DNA from: an uncultured Clostridia bacterium
Lineage (GTDB): Bacteria > Bacillota > Clostridia > Oscillospirales > Butyricicoccaceae
Direction: 5' to 3'
NCBI GenBank assembly: GCA_945486175.1
Contig: CALYTA010000098.1
Coordinates: 1 to 5,015, forward strand
DNA length: 5,015 nt
The notes beneath the pieces were generated by a model. The model was not told where the DNA came from. It ran no database searches and worked only from the letters and a program-made list of their open reading frames with translations. Positions 1-5,015 of the stretch are shown here, in pieces (the first letter of the stretch is position 1; the number at the start of each line of letters is the position of its first letter). The translations under genes were made by a program, and so were the position numbers.

Positions 1-1427
1 CATGGCGCGCGGTACAGGACAAGGTGCTGCCGCCCAATCCGGAACCGACCGATTATGCGGCGCGCGTGTGCCGCATAGCCAATCATTATGCATCGGTGGT
101 ATCCGATGCGTTTTCCGAGATGTATCAGGCGCTGGCCGGCGGAAGCCACCGCAAGGAGGAAAATGATCTCGGCGCGGTGTTTGACCGCGCGGCGGACCGC
201 GTATGCCGCCGGTGCAGTGCGCGCCAGTCGTGCTGGGAACGGGACAAGCTGGCGACACTGCGCACGCTGGATTCCATTTCGGGTCCGCTGCTGCGCAGCG
301 GGCATGTCGTGGCGAGCGATTTTCCGGGACATTTTGCAGCGCAGTGCCTGCGGTTTTCCGATTTTGTCGTGGCGGTCAATGAGGGCATGGATGCGCTGTA
401 CCAGCGTCGTCAGGCGCAGCGCAGGAATGAGGCCGGACGCAGGCTGATTGCGCAGCAGTATGCCGGCGTGACCGGAATTTTAAAGCAGGTAGGCGAGAGC
501 ATGGGTGCGGGGCCGGAGGCACTGCCGTCGCGCGAGCGCGAGCTGCGCACCTATGCGGAGGCATTTGGCCGCGTGCGCACGGCTGCCGCGTGGAAGGACC
601 GCCGCGGGCGGCTGCATTTTGAGCTGTCCGGCGAATGTGTCACACGCATTGTGCGCAACCGGGAGGGGTTCCTGTCCGGGCTGAGTGCGCTGATGAATGT
701 CAAGCTGATCGGGCCGGAGAGCGTGCACGGGCCGGGCGGGCTGAGCCTGCTGTTCCGCGAACGCGAACCATATTGCATTACGGTCGGCGTCGGGACACGG
801 ACACGCGAAGGACAGCAGGTGTCCGGCGACTGTATCCGCTATTTTACGACAGAGGAAGGCATTGCCTGTGTGCTGCTGTCCGATGGCATGGGTTCGGGCG
901 AGCAGGCGCGCGAGGATGCGGAGAGCACCGTCCGCATGGCGGAGCAGTTCCTGCGCGCAGGCATTTCTGCGGCGGACAGCGTGCGCACCATCGGCCCCGC
1001 GCTCAAGCTGCGCACACAGGGCAGGCAGTTCGTCACGCTGGATGTCAGTACCATCGATTTGTTTACCGGCGCGGTGGATTCCGTCAAGTGCGGCGCAGCC
1101 CCCAGCTTTGTGCGCGCCGTGGATGGCGACGGCACAGTGCGCGTGCGGCGCATTCTGTCGTCCACACTCCCTGCCGGGCTGGAGGAATCCGGCGAGATGG
1201 ATGTCACACAGTTCCGCATGGGGGACGGCGACGCGCTGCTGCTGCTCAGCGACGGCATTGTCGATGCGGACGGCTCCAATGCAGGCTGGGTCGAGGAGCT
1301 GCTCGCAGGCAGCATGCACCTGAGCGCGCGCGAGCTGGCGGCGCGCATCGTGCTCGAAGGCTCTGCACGCGGCGCACCGGATGATATGAGTGCGGCGGTG
1401 GTGTATCTGACACGCCGGAACGGCTGA
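1..1427 (+). CDS. spoIIE: Stage II sporulation protein E, C-terminal part (partial, 5' end outside window)
   Basis: SpoIIE is the membrane-bound PP2C-type serine phosphatase that dephosphorylates SpoIIAA in the forespore, freeing sigma-F; it also acts at the polar septum. The reading frame is open to the left edge (first full codon at 3), so the GTG at 24 is probably internal. Known SpoIIEs are about 800 residues with an N-terminal multi-pass membrane region; what remains is the regulatory linker and the phosphatase domain. Numbering from GTG 24, a cysteine cluster C61-x2-C64-x5-C70-W lies in the linker, followed by a helical, arginine-rich stretch (about 125-165). The PP2C domain runs from about 240 to the end. 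It shows LSDGMGSG with the metal-ligand Asp at 287, TLDVSTIDLFTG near 340, LLLLSDGIVDAD with Asp 410, and PDDMSAAV with Asp 453/454. The catalytic acidic residues are therefore present and the C terminus looks intact. The next gene is separated by about 200 bp holding a hairpin and a new promoter, so spoIIE ends its transcription unit. Confidence 0.93.
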   Translation, partial: WRAVQDKVLPPNPEPTDYAARVCRIANHYASVVSDAFSEMYQALAGGSHRKEENDLGAVFDRAADRVCRRCSARQSCWERDKLATLRTLDSISGPLLRSGHVVASDFPGHFAAQCLRFSDFVVAVNEGMDALYQRRQAQRRNEAGRRLIAQQYAGVTGILKQVGESMGAGPEALPSRERELRTYAEAFGRVRTAAAWKDRRGRLHFELSGECVTRIVRNREGFLSGLSALMNVKLIGPESVHGPGGLSLLFREREPYCITVGVGTRTREGQQVSGDCIRYFTTEEGIACVLLSDGMGSGEQAREDAESTVRMAEQFLRAGISAADSVRTIGPALKLRTQGRQFVTLDVSTIDLFTGAVDSVKCGAAPSFVRAVDGDGTVRVRRILSSTLPAGLEESGEMDVTQFRMGDGDALLLLSDGIVDADGSNAGWVEELLAGSMHLSARELAARIVLEGSARGAPDDMSAAVVYLTRRNG

Positions 1428-1448
1428 ACGCGGGCAGTTTACATACAG

Positions 1449-1490
1449 GAAGGCATGTCACAGGGCGGAGGCTGGCTGTGGCATGCCTTC
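1449..1490 (+). terminator. Long hairpin after spoIIE, probable terminator
   Basis: A 15-bp stem (1449-1463 with 1476-1490) pairs fully except for one G-U, around a 12-nt loop. It starts 22 nt after the spoIIE stop. The following sequence has only a broken T-run (CTTTCAAATTT, 1496-1506), so it is not a textbook intrinsic terminator. Its place between the spoIIE stop and a new promoter makes termination the likeliest role. A shorter alternative pairing, GCGG near 1466 with CCGC near 1493, would end nearer the TTT but is weaker. Confidence 0.6.
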
Positions 1491-1546
1491 TGCCGCTTTC
1501 AAATTTAAATGTAACATGAATAGAATGTAAAATGTTAAGATTTTGC

Positions 1547-1575
1547 TTGAAACACGGGAGGAAAGGAGATATGAT
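1547..1575 (+). promoter_or_regulatory. Sigma-A type promoter for the small membrane protein-dedA operon
   Basis: The -35 box is TTGAAA (1547-1552) and the -10 box is TATGAT (1570-1575), separated by exactly 17 bp; each matches consensus at five of six positions. The AT-rich stretch just upstream (about 1500-1546) could act as an UP element. Transcription should begin near 1582, leaving a purine-rich leader of about 48 nt before the ATG at 1630. Confidence 0.75.
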
Positions 1576-1629
1576 AGACAAAAGAGGGAAACCATAATAA
1601 GGAGACAATAACAGGGAGACACGAAACCG

Positions 1630-1920
1630 ATGGAGCTGCTCACTGCGTCCTTGCTCCCACTGGAGCTGAGCGCACAGATCAAAGACGAGATTTTGCCGAT
1701 TGTTCTGTTCTTCGGCATGTTTTTTGCCGTGTCCGGTCTGGGCGGACTTCTCATCCGGCATGTGCCGCGCAAACCCGGGTCCATGCTCGATGAGATCCTG
1801 AACGAAAACTGGGACGACGAAGACGACGAGGAACAGAACGCCGATGCATCGGAACAGGCTGCGGCGGAGCCGGTGCAGGGCGAACAAACCGACGCCGCAG
1901 ACGGATACGACAGGAAGTGA
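1630..1920 (+). CDS. Small single-pass membrane protein with acidic C-terminal tail (hypothetical)
   Basis: I do not recognise a family. The 96-residue product has a short N-terminal segment, one strongly hydrophobic helix at about residues 21-43 (ILPIVLFFGMFFAVSGLGGL), then a basic RHVPRK patch at 43-48. By the positive-inside rule this patch suggests the tail faces the cytoplasm. Residues 54-94 are dominated by Asp, Glu, Gln and Ala, with a run WDDEDDEE at 61-68, and are probably disordered. The start ATG at 1630 has only a modest, distant ribosome-binding site (GGGAG at 1614-1618, about 11 nt away); a better AAGGAG at 1599-1604 is too far. It is reading-frame-open, promoter-proximal and 12 nt upstream of the DedA gene, so it is very likely real and co-transcribed. 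A role as a DedA partner is only inference from adjacency. Confidence 0.75.
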   Translation: MELLTASLLPLELSAQIKDEILPIVLFFGMFFAVSGLGGLLIRHVPRKPGSMLDEILNENWDDEDDEEQNADASEQAAAEPVQGEQTDAADGYDRK

Positions 1921-1932
1921 GGAAAAAGAAGC

Positions 1933-2430
1933 ATGGAATTAGGCACTGTTCTGGGGCTGCTGTCTCAATATGGCGTGCTGGTTCTGCTGGTTGTCACCTT
2001 TCTGGAGGCGCTGAACTGTCCCGGCATGCCGGCGGGCATTATCCTGCCTGCGGCGGGCATGTATGCCGCGCACAACGGCGTGTCGATATTTGAAATTATC
2101 GGCCTGACCGTACTGGGCGGCATGGTTGGCAGCGTCGTTCTGTATATCATCGGACGGATTGGCGGACAGCCGCTGCTGGATTGGCTGAAGAAGCACAGCA
2201 AGCACGCGCAGCGTGCCTCCGAACGTTGTGAGGAGTTTTTGGAAAAGGGCGGATTTCTGACCGTATTTGTAGGGCGCATTGTACCCGTGGTGCGGCCGTT
2301 TTTACACCTGCCGGCGGGTGTATTCCGCGTGGCAGTCTGTCCGTTTCTGGCGGCCAGCGCACTCGGCATCGCGTGCTATAATATTGTGTGCGTGGGTGCG
2401 GGGTATTACTTCGGACATGCGTTCCTGTAA
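1933..2430 (+). CDS. DedA family membrane protein (short, variant motif)
   Basis: DedA (SNARE-associated/VTT-like) proteins are integral membrane proteins linked to proton-motive-force homeostasis and, in some members, to lipid carrier or phospholipid transport across the membrane. Family hallmarks seen: an N-terminal hydrophobic helix with FLE (E25) followed by a proline/glycine re-entrant segment (NCPGMPAGIILPAAG, 28-42); a Gly-rich helix ending YIIGRIGG (71-78); and the conserved GRIVPVVRPF block with R115 and R121, then LPAG and two C-terminal hydrophobic stretches. At 165 residues it is shorter than the roughly 200 usual in the family. The acidic residue often found in the PGE/PGD motif appears replaced by PAG. 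Start ATG 1933 follows GAGG at 1919-1922, which overlaps the upstream stop; the 12-nt gap implies an operon with the small membrane protein. Family assignment is firm; substrate is unknown. Confidence 0.88.
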   Translation: MELGTVLGLLSQYGVLVLLVVTFLEALNCPGMPAGIILPAAGMYAAHNGVSIFEIIGLTVLGGMVGSVVLYIIGRIGGQPLLDWLKKHSKHAQRASERCEEFLEKGGFLTVFVGRIVPVVRPFLHLPAGVFRVAVCPFLAASALGIACYNIVCVGAGYYFGHAFL

Positions 2431-2451
2431 TCAGATCATCAGACAACGGTT

Positions 2452-2480
2452 GCGGCGGAGCAGATGGCTCCGCCGCTTTT
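2452..2480 (+). terminator. Intrinsic terminator after dedA-family gene
   Basis: A perfect 10-bp GC-rich stem (GCGGCGGAGC at 2452-2461 with its complement at 2467-2476) encloses a 5-nt loop and is followed directly by TTTT and then further T-rich sequence. It lies 21 nt after the DedA stop codon. Confidence 0.92.
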
Positions 2481-2524
2481 GTATCTTTGGGGGCAGAATA
2501 GCCGCTTTTTGTGTATCATATGCG

Positions 2525-2545
2525 GCATTCCGGTGAACCGGATGC
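2525..2545 (+). repeat. Imperfect palindrome upstream of the DJ-1-like gene promoter
   Basis: GCATtCCGGT (2525-2534) and ACCGGATGC (2537-2545) are inverted copies apart from one extra T, with only GA between the arms. The centre lies about 32 bp upstream of the -35 box. A 2-nt gap disfavours an RNA hairpin and suits a dimeric regulator's operator better, but no regulator is visible and this is inference. Confidence 0.35.
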
Positions 2546-2566
2546 AAAAAAGAGTTTACGGACGTG

Positions 2567-2595
2567 TTGAAAAATAACATTCCGCGTGCTATACT
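2567..2595 (+). promoter_or_regulatory. Extended -10 sigma-A promoter for the DJ-1-like gene
   Basis: TTGAAA (2567-2572) and TATACT (2590-2595) are separated by 17 bp, and TGC directly precedes the -10 box, giving an extended -10 element. Start of transcription is expected near 2602, giving a leader of roughly 57 nt. This is among the strongest-looking promoters in the window. Confidence 0.82.
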
Positions 2596-2658
2596 GAAAC
2601 TGGAAATTCGGAAACCGCTGGATTTGCTGGATTCAAAAGACAAGGGAGGCTGTTTTTT

Positions 2659-3237
2659 ATGAGCAAGAAGATTCTGCTCCTCTGCGGAGATTATACAGAG
2701 GATTATGAAACCATGGTGCCGTTCCAGGCGCTGTCCATGCTGGGCTATCAGGTCGATGCTGTCTGCCCGGACAAGAAGGCAGGCGATACGGTTGCAACCG
2801 CTGTGCATGATTTTCTGGGCGCGCAGACATATACTGAGCTGCAGGGCCATCGCTTTGCGCTGACCGCAGACTTCGCTGCTGTTGATCCGGCGGATTATGC
2901 GGGACTGTTCATCACAGGCGGCCGTGCGCCGGAGTATATCCGCCTGAATCCGCGTGTCATTGAGATTGTACAGGCATTCTTTGCCGACAATAAGCCGGTT
3001 GCGGCAATCTGCCACGGCCCGCAGGTGCTGACAGCGGCTGGCGTCCTCAAGGGCTACAAGGCGACCGCTTATCCGGCAGTCGGGCCGGACATCACGGTGG
3101 CGGGCGGCACGTATGTCGAGGTTCCCGCAGACCAGGCGGTTGTTGACCGCAATCTGGTCACGGCTCCCGCATGGCCGGGCGATACGGCAATCTGCCGTGC
3201 GTTTATCGAACTGCTGGGCGCAAAAATCGAAATCTGA
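2659..3237 (+). CDS. DJ-1/PfpI family protein (DJ-1d-like, possible glyoxalase/deglycase)
   Basis: This is a class I glutamine-amidotransferase-like fold of the DJ-1/PfpI superfamily, whose members handle methylglyoxal (glutathione-independent glyoxalase III), or act as chaperones or, more debatably, deglycases. The 192-residue length is normal for a single-domain member. Visible features are [17 protein letters not shown] (5-21), with E17 aligning to the catalytic Glu of human DJ-1 (E-T-x-V-P); [11 protein letters not shown] (33-43); [13 protein letters not shown] (84-96); and the nucleophile elbow AICHGPQVL with C118 and H119. The GGRAPEY and CPDKKAGD signatures resemble the plant DJ-1d group more than PfpI protease-like members. 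The catalytic set is intact. Start ATG 2659 has a strong GGGAGG (2644-2649) 9 nt upstream. It is cytoplasmic (no signal peptide), and its own promoter and terminator mark it as a monocistronic unit. The exact substrate is inferred from family only. Confidence 0.9.
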   Translation: MSKKILLLCGDYTEDYETMVPFQALSMLGYQVDAVCPDKKAGDTVATAVHDFLGAQTYTELQGHRFALTADFAAVDPADYAGLFITGGRAPEYIRLNPRVIEIVQAFFADNKPVAAICHGPQVLTAAGVLKGYKATAYPAVGPDITVAGGTYVEVPADQAVVDRNLVTAPAWPGDTAICRAFIELLGAKIEI

Positions 3238-3264
3238 CACATCAATCCGACATGACATGGTATG

Positions 3265-3301
3265 GCGGCGGAGCGAGGGCGACCTCCTTCCGCCGCTTTT
3301 T
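3265..3301 (+). terminator. Intrinsic terminator after the DJ-1-like gene
   Basis: GCGGCGGA (3265-3272) pairs with TCCGCCGC (3289-3296), extended inward by six further positions with one G-U and one mismatch, closing a GCGA loop. Five T residues follow at 3297-3301. It ends 14 nt before the ATG of the next gene, so it is either a plain terminator that is partly read through or an attenuator for that gene. Confidence 0.88.
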
Positions 3302-3305
3302 GCAT

Positions 3306-3311
3306 GGGAGG
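3306..3311 (+). promoter_or_regulatory. Ribosome-binding site fixing the start at 3316
   Basis: GGGAGG lies 4 nt before ATG 3316. An upstream in-frame ATG at 3262 sits just before the terminator stem and has no Shine-Dalgarno sequence. Translation from there would run through the terminator hairpin, so 3316 is the better start. Confidence 0.8.
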
Positions 3312-3315
3312 ACAT

Positions 3316-3792
3316 ATGGACAAAGTATTATATGTAGACTGCACGCAGTCGGACGGTCCGATTGCAATTTTCGCTTCGGATGCACAGGTGGTGTATGCCG
3401 GTGTGACGGTATCTGGGATGCCGGAGCGCGACCGGGAAGCGGCGCGCATTTATGAGGCACGGCTGGGCATTTTGTTCCTGTTTGCAGGCGATGCGCCCGA
3501 ATTGCCGTTTTATACTGTTCCGCAGGTGGAGGTGTTTGCGCGGGATGGGGATGGCTGGCTTGCAACTGTATGGCAGCCGACGGACGGAGAGGACGATGCA
3601 CCGGTCTGTTATATCGATGCGGACAGGCAGTGTTGGCGCGCGGCAGACAGCTTCCGGCAGCTGCTGGACAGACCGGATTGGAAGCGGCAGCTCGCGCCGA
3701 TGAAGGGAATTGCGGTTTATGCGTCGCGGGAGGATGCGGCGCGGGAGCTCGGCATTCGGGTTATCAGGCATCCGGAGGATTTGGACGGGTAA
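3316..3792 (+). CDS. Hypothetical protein, 158 residues, soluble
   Basis: I cannot assign this to a family with confidence. The product has no signal peptide; the hydrophobic stretch LGILFLFAG (50-58) is too short for a membrane span, so a cytoplasmic protein is likely. It opens with a beta-like segment (KVLYVDC), then AGVTVSG and an acidic/basic helix (PERDREAARIYEARLG). Residues 68-117 (VPQVEVFARDGDG, then PVCYIDADRQ, then DSFRQLL) loosely recall the late part of SMI1/KNR4 (SUKH) domains, where a glycine-rich turn, a V-Y strand and an S-F-x-x-L-L helix occur. The N-terminal SUKH landmarks are not evident, so I treat this as a hint only. Codon use resembles its neighbours and the frame is intact. 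It has no convincing promoter of its own and follows a terminator closely, so expression may depend on read-through from the DJ-1-like gene. No clear terminator is seen after it. Confidence 0.8.
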   Translation: MDKVLYVDCTQSDGPIAIFASDAQVVYAGVTVSGMPERDREAARIYEARLGILFLFAGDAPELPFYTVPQVEVFARDGDGWLATVWQPTDGEDDAPVCYIDADRQCWRAADSFRQLLDRPDWKRQLAPMKGIAVYASREDAARELGIRVIRHPEDLDG

Positions 3793-3804
3793 AGCCGCTT
3801 TATC

Positions 3805-3833
3805 TTGCAACTTGCGCCAAACAATGCTACACT
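3805..3833 (+). promoter_or_regulatory. Extended -10 sigma-A promoter for dusB
   Basis: TTGCAA (3805-3810) and TACACT (3828-3833) are 17 bp apart, with TGC immediately before the -10 box. Transcription should begin near 3840, giving a leader of about 28 nt. The -35 box coincides with a TTG codon that would otherwise extend dusB upstream, which argues against that longer start. Confidence 0.8.
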
Positions 3834-3855
3834 AACAATGATTTTATCTTTTCAC

Positions 3856-3860
3856 AGGAG
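3856..3860 (+). promoter_or_regulatory. Ribosome-binding site fixing the dusB start at 3868
   Basis: AGGAG lies 7 nt before ATG 3868, an ideal spacing. It supports this ATG over the in-frame TTG at 3805, which lies upstream of the predicted transcription start. Confidence 0.85.
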
Positions 3861-3867
3861 TGACCAT

Positions 3868-4845
3868 ATGGCTGGCTTTACGATTGGAAATGTGAATATA
3901 GCGGGCCGCTTTATCATGGCGCCGATGGCGGGTGTGACTGACCGCGCGTTCCGGCAGATCTGCCGTGAGTGCGGCGCAGCGATGACTGTCAGCGAGATGA
4001 TCTCGACGCAGGCGCTGTTGTTCCAGGACAAAAAGACGCGGGAGCTGCTGTCGCTCGCGCCCAATGAAAAGCCGGGCTGGATTCAGATTTTCGGCAGCAA
4101 TCCGGCGTATATGGCGGCAGGCGCACAGAAAGCGCTGGAAATTTCCGGCGCAGCGCTCGTGGACATCAATATGGGGTGTCCCGCGCCCAAGATCGTGAAG
4201 GGCGGCGATGGCAGTGCGCTGATGAACAATCCGAAGCTGGCGGCGGAGATCATCCGTGCAGTGGTGGACGCAGTCAGCGTGCCGGTGACGGTCAAATTCC
4301 GCAAGGGCTGGGATGAGGAGCATCAGAATTACCTCGACTTTGCGAAGATGGCGGAGGACTGCGGTGCGGCGGCAATCACGCTGCACGGGCGCACCCGCAC
4401 GCAGATGTATGCCGGAAAGGCGGACTGGGAGGCAATTGCGGCGGTCAAACGCACGGTGTCCATCCCGGTCATTGCAAACGGCGATGTCGCGAGCGCGCAG
4501 GATGCACAGGATATTTTACAGGCAACCGGCGCAGATGCGGTCATGATCGGCCGCGGCGCACTCGGCAATCCGTGGCTGTTTGCACAGTGTGCGGCGCTGG
4601 ATGAAGGCCGCGACATTCCGCCGCTGCCGCCATTGGCGGAGCGCATGGAGACGGTGCGCCGCCAGATCACGCTGGCTGCGGAGCACAAGGGCGAGCGCAT
4701 TGCCCTGCTCGAAGCGCGCAAACACTTTGCCTGGTATCTCAAGGGCGTGCGCGACACAAAAAAGCTCAAGGCGCGCATTTCCTCGCTGACATCATTTGAG
4801 GAGCTGGACGCACTGCTCGTGGAAGCATCCGGACTGGAGGCGTGA
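3868..4845 (+). CDS. dusB: tRNA-dihydrouridine synthase, DusB type
   Basis: Dus enzymes are cytoplasmic FMN-dependent flavoproteins that use NADPH to reduce specific uridines in tRNA to dihydrouridine. The 325-residue length is typical of DusB. An N-terminal TIM barrel (about 1-240) carries the family motifs in order: IMAPMAGVTDRAFR (16-29), which binds FMN; WIQIFGSNP (71-79); DINMGCPAPKIVKGGDGSAL (99-118) with the catalytic Cys 104; VTVKFRKGW with K143; ITLHGRTRTQMYAGKADW (170-187) with H173; VIANGDV (201-207); and AVMIGRGALGNPWLF (224-238) for the FMN phosphate. The C-terminal helical RNA-binding domain follows (about 250-325), including RKHFAWYLKG. All catalytic residues are present. Bacillota usually carry one or more Dus paralogues and the motifs fit the DusB branch; DusB versus another paralogue rests on motif recall. 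The gene has its own promoter and runs into a sigma-factor gene one nucleotide after its stop. Confidence 0.93.
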   Translation: MAGFTIGNVNIAGRFIMAPMAGVTDRAFRQICRECGAAMTVSEMISTQALLFQDKKTRELLSLAPNEKPGWIQIFGSNPAYMAAGAQKALEISGAALVDINMGCPAPKIVKGGDGSALMNNPKLAAEIIRAVVDAVSVPVTVKFRKGWDEEHQNYLDFAKMAEDCGAAAITLHGRTRTQMYAGKADWEAIAAVKRTVSIPVIANGDVASAQDAQDILQATGADAVMIGRGALGNPWLFAQCAALDEGRDIPPLPPLAERMETVRRQITLAAEHKGERIALLEARKHFAWYLKGVRDTKKLKARISSLTSFEELDALLVEASGLEA

Positions 4846-4846
4846 C

Positions 4847-5015
4847 ATGTTTGATGAAAACAGTATTGTCGACCGCATTCTGAGCGGCGATGATTCGGCG
4901 TTTGAACGCCTGGTCGACCGTTATGAGCACAAGGTCTATCAGTATGCCCTGCGCTTTCTCGGCCGGCAGGAGGACGCCTGCATTGCGACGGAAGAGATTT
5001 TTTACCAGATCTACC
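4847..5015 (+). CDS. ECF-like sigma-70 family RNA polymerase sigma factor, N-terminal part (partial, 3' end outside window)
   Basis: The frame from ATG 4847 stays open to the right edge (56 whole codons). The product begins MFDENSIVDRILSGDDSAFE and continues with LVDRYEHKVYQYALRFLG (22-39) and then QEDACIATEEIFYQIY (41-56). This matches the layout of sigma region 2.1-2.2 in extracytoplasmic-function sigma factors: a short acidic N terminus, a helix F-x-x-L-V-x-x-Y, then the core-RNA-polymerase-binding helix usually written DAEDLTQEVF. Here that helix reads DACIATEEIF, so it departs from consensus at several positions. GGAGG at 4836-4840, inside the end of dusB, lies 6 nt before the ATG, and the one-nucleotide gap after the dusB stop indicates co-transcription and probable translational coupling. 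Promoter-recognition region 4 is not in the window, so regulon and ECF group cannot be judged. Another small sigma-like regulator remains possible. Confidence 0.78.
   Translation, partial: MFDENSIVDRILSGDDSAFERLVDRYEHKVYQYALRFLGRQEDACIATEEIFYQIY

Noticed and set aside
480..1319. Long minus-strand open frame (279 codons) opposite spoIIE
   Set aside because: It lies entirely antisense to clear SpoIIE phosphatase motifs; its product is rich in Ala, His, Arg and Cys in the way typical of a GC-rich shadow frame and shows no domain.
1571..1597. Eight-codon mini-frame (MIDKRGKP) with AAGGAG upstream, possible leader peptide
   Set aside because: Its ATG lies inside the -10 box, so it would not be on the transcript from the predicted promoter; purine-rich leaders give such frames by chance.
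2499..2525. Possible second hairpin, GCCGC (2501-2505) with GCGGC (2522-2526)
   Set aside because: The stem is only 5 bp with a loop of about 16 nt, and the T-run lies within the loop, so it does not make a terminator.
2431..3315. Long minus-strand open frame (294 codons) opposite the DJ-1-like gene
   Set aside because: It spans two terminators and a promoter of the + strand and is antisense to a gene with intact catalytic motifs; the translation shows no recognisable family.
3262..3315. Upstream extension of the 158-residue protein from ATG 3262
   Set aside because: It would be translated through the terminator hairpin and has no Shine-Dalgarno sequence, whereas ATG 3316 has GGGAGG 4 nt upstream.
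3793..3804. GCCGCTTT after the 158-residue gene, resembling the tails of the other terminators
   Set aside because: No complementary GCGGC arm lies close enough upstream to form a terminator stem; the nearest is more than 50 nt away inside the gene.
3805..3867. Upstream extension of dusB from the TTG at 3805
   Set aside because: The TTG overlaps the -35 box, the expected transcription start is near 3840, and ATG 3868 has AGGAG at 7 nt and begins at the normal DusB N terminus.

Overview
The window looks like chromosomal core sequence from a spore-forming, GC-rich member of the Clostridia (Bacillota). Three things point there: the C-terminal half of a SpoIIE sporulation phosphatase, strong Shine-Dalgarno sequences (GGGAGG, AGGAG), and near-consensus sigma-A promoters with 17-bp spacers. 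A gut Oscillospirales-type bacterium is a reasonable guess, but only a guess. All genes lie on the + strand.

Layout. (1) 1-1427: end of spoIIE, open at the left edge, followed by a long hairpin at 1449-1490 that is probably its terminator. (2) 1547-2480: a sigma-A promoter, a 96-residue single-pass membrane protein with a very acidic tail, then a short DedA-family membrane protein 12 nt downstream, closed by a clear intrinsic terminator. (3) 2567-3301: a DJ-1/PfpI-family protein with its own extended -10 promoter and its own terminator. (4) 3316-3792: a 158-residue protein I cannot identify, whose ribosome-binding site starts a few bases after the preceding terminator's T-run, with no good promoter of its own. 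(5) 3805-5015: an extended -10 promoter, a tRNA-dihydrouridine synthase of the DusB type, and, one nucleotide after its stop, the start of an ECF-like sigma factor cut off by the right edge.

The genes form separate short transcription units rather than one pathway: sporulation (spoIIE), membrane (small protein plus DedA), carbonyl or protein-damage defence (DJ-1-like), and tRNA modification coupled to a sigma factor. I see no mobile element, CRISPR array, phage gene, tRNA or rRNA. I do not see a convincing undescribed system. The items most worth a second look are the acidic-tailed DedA neighbour, the unidentified protein directly behind a terminator, and the dusB-sigma factor coupling.
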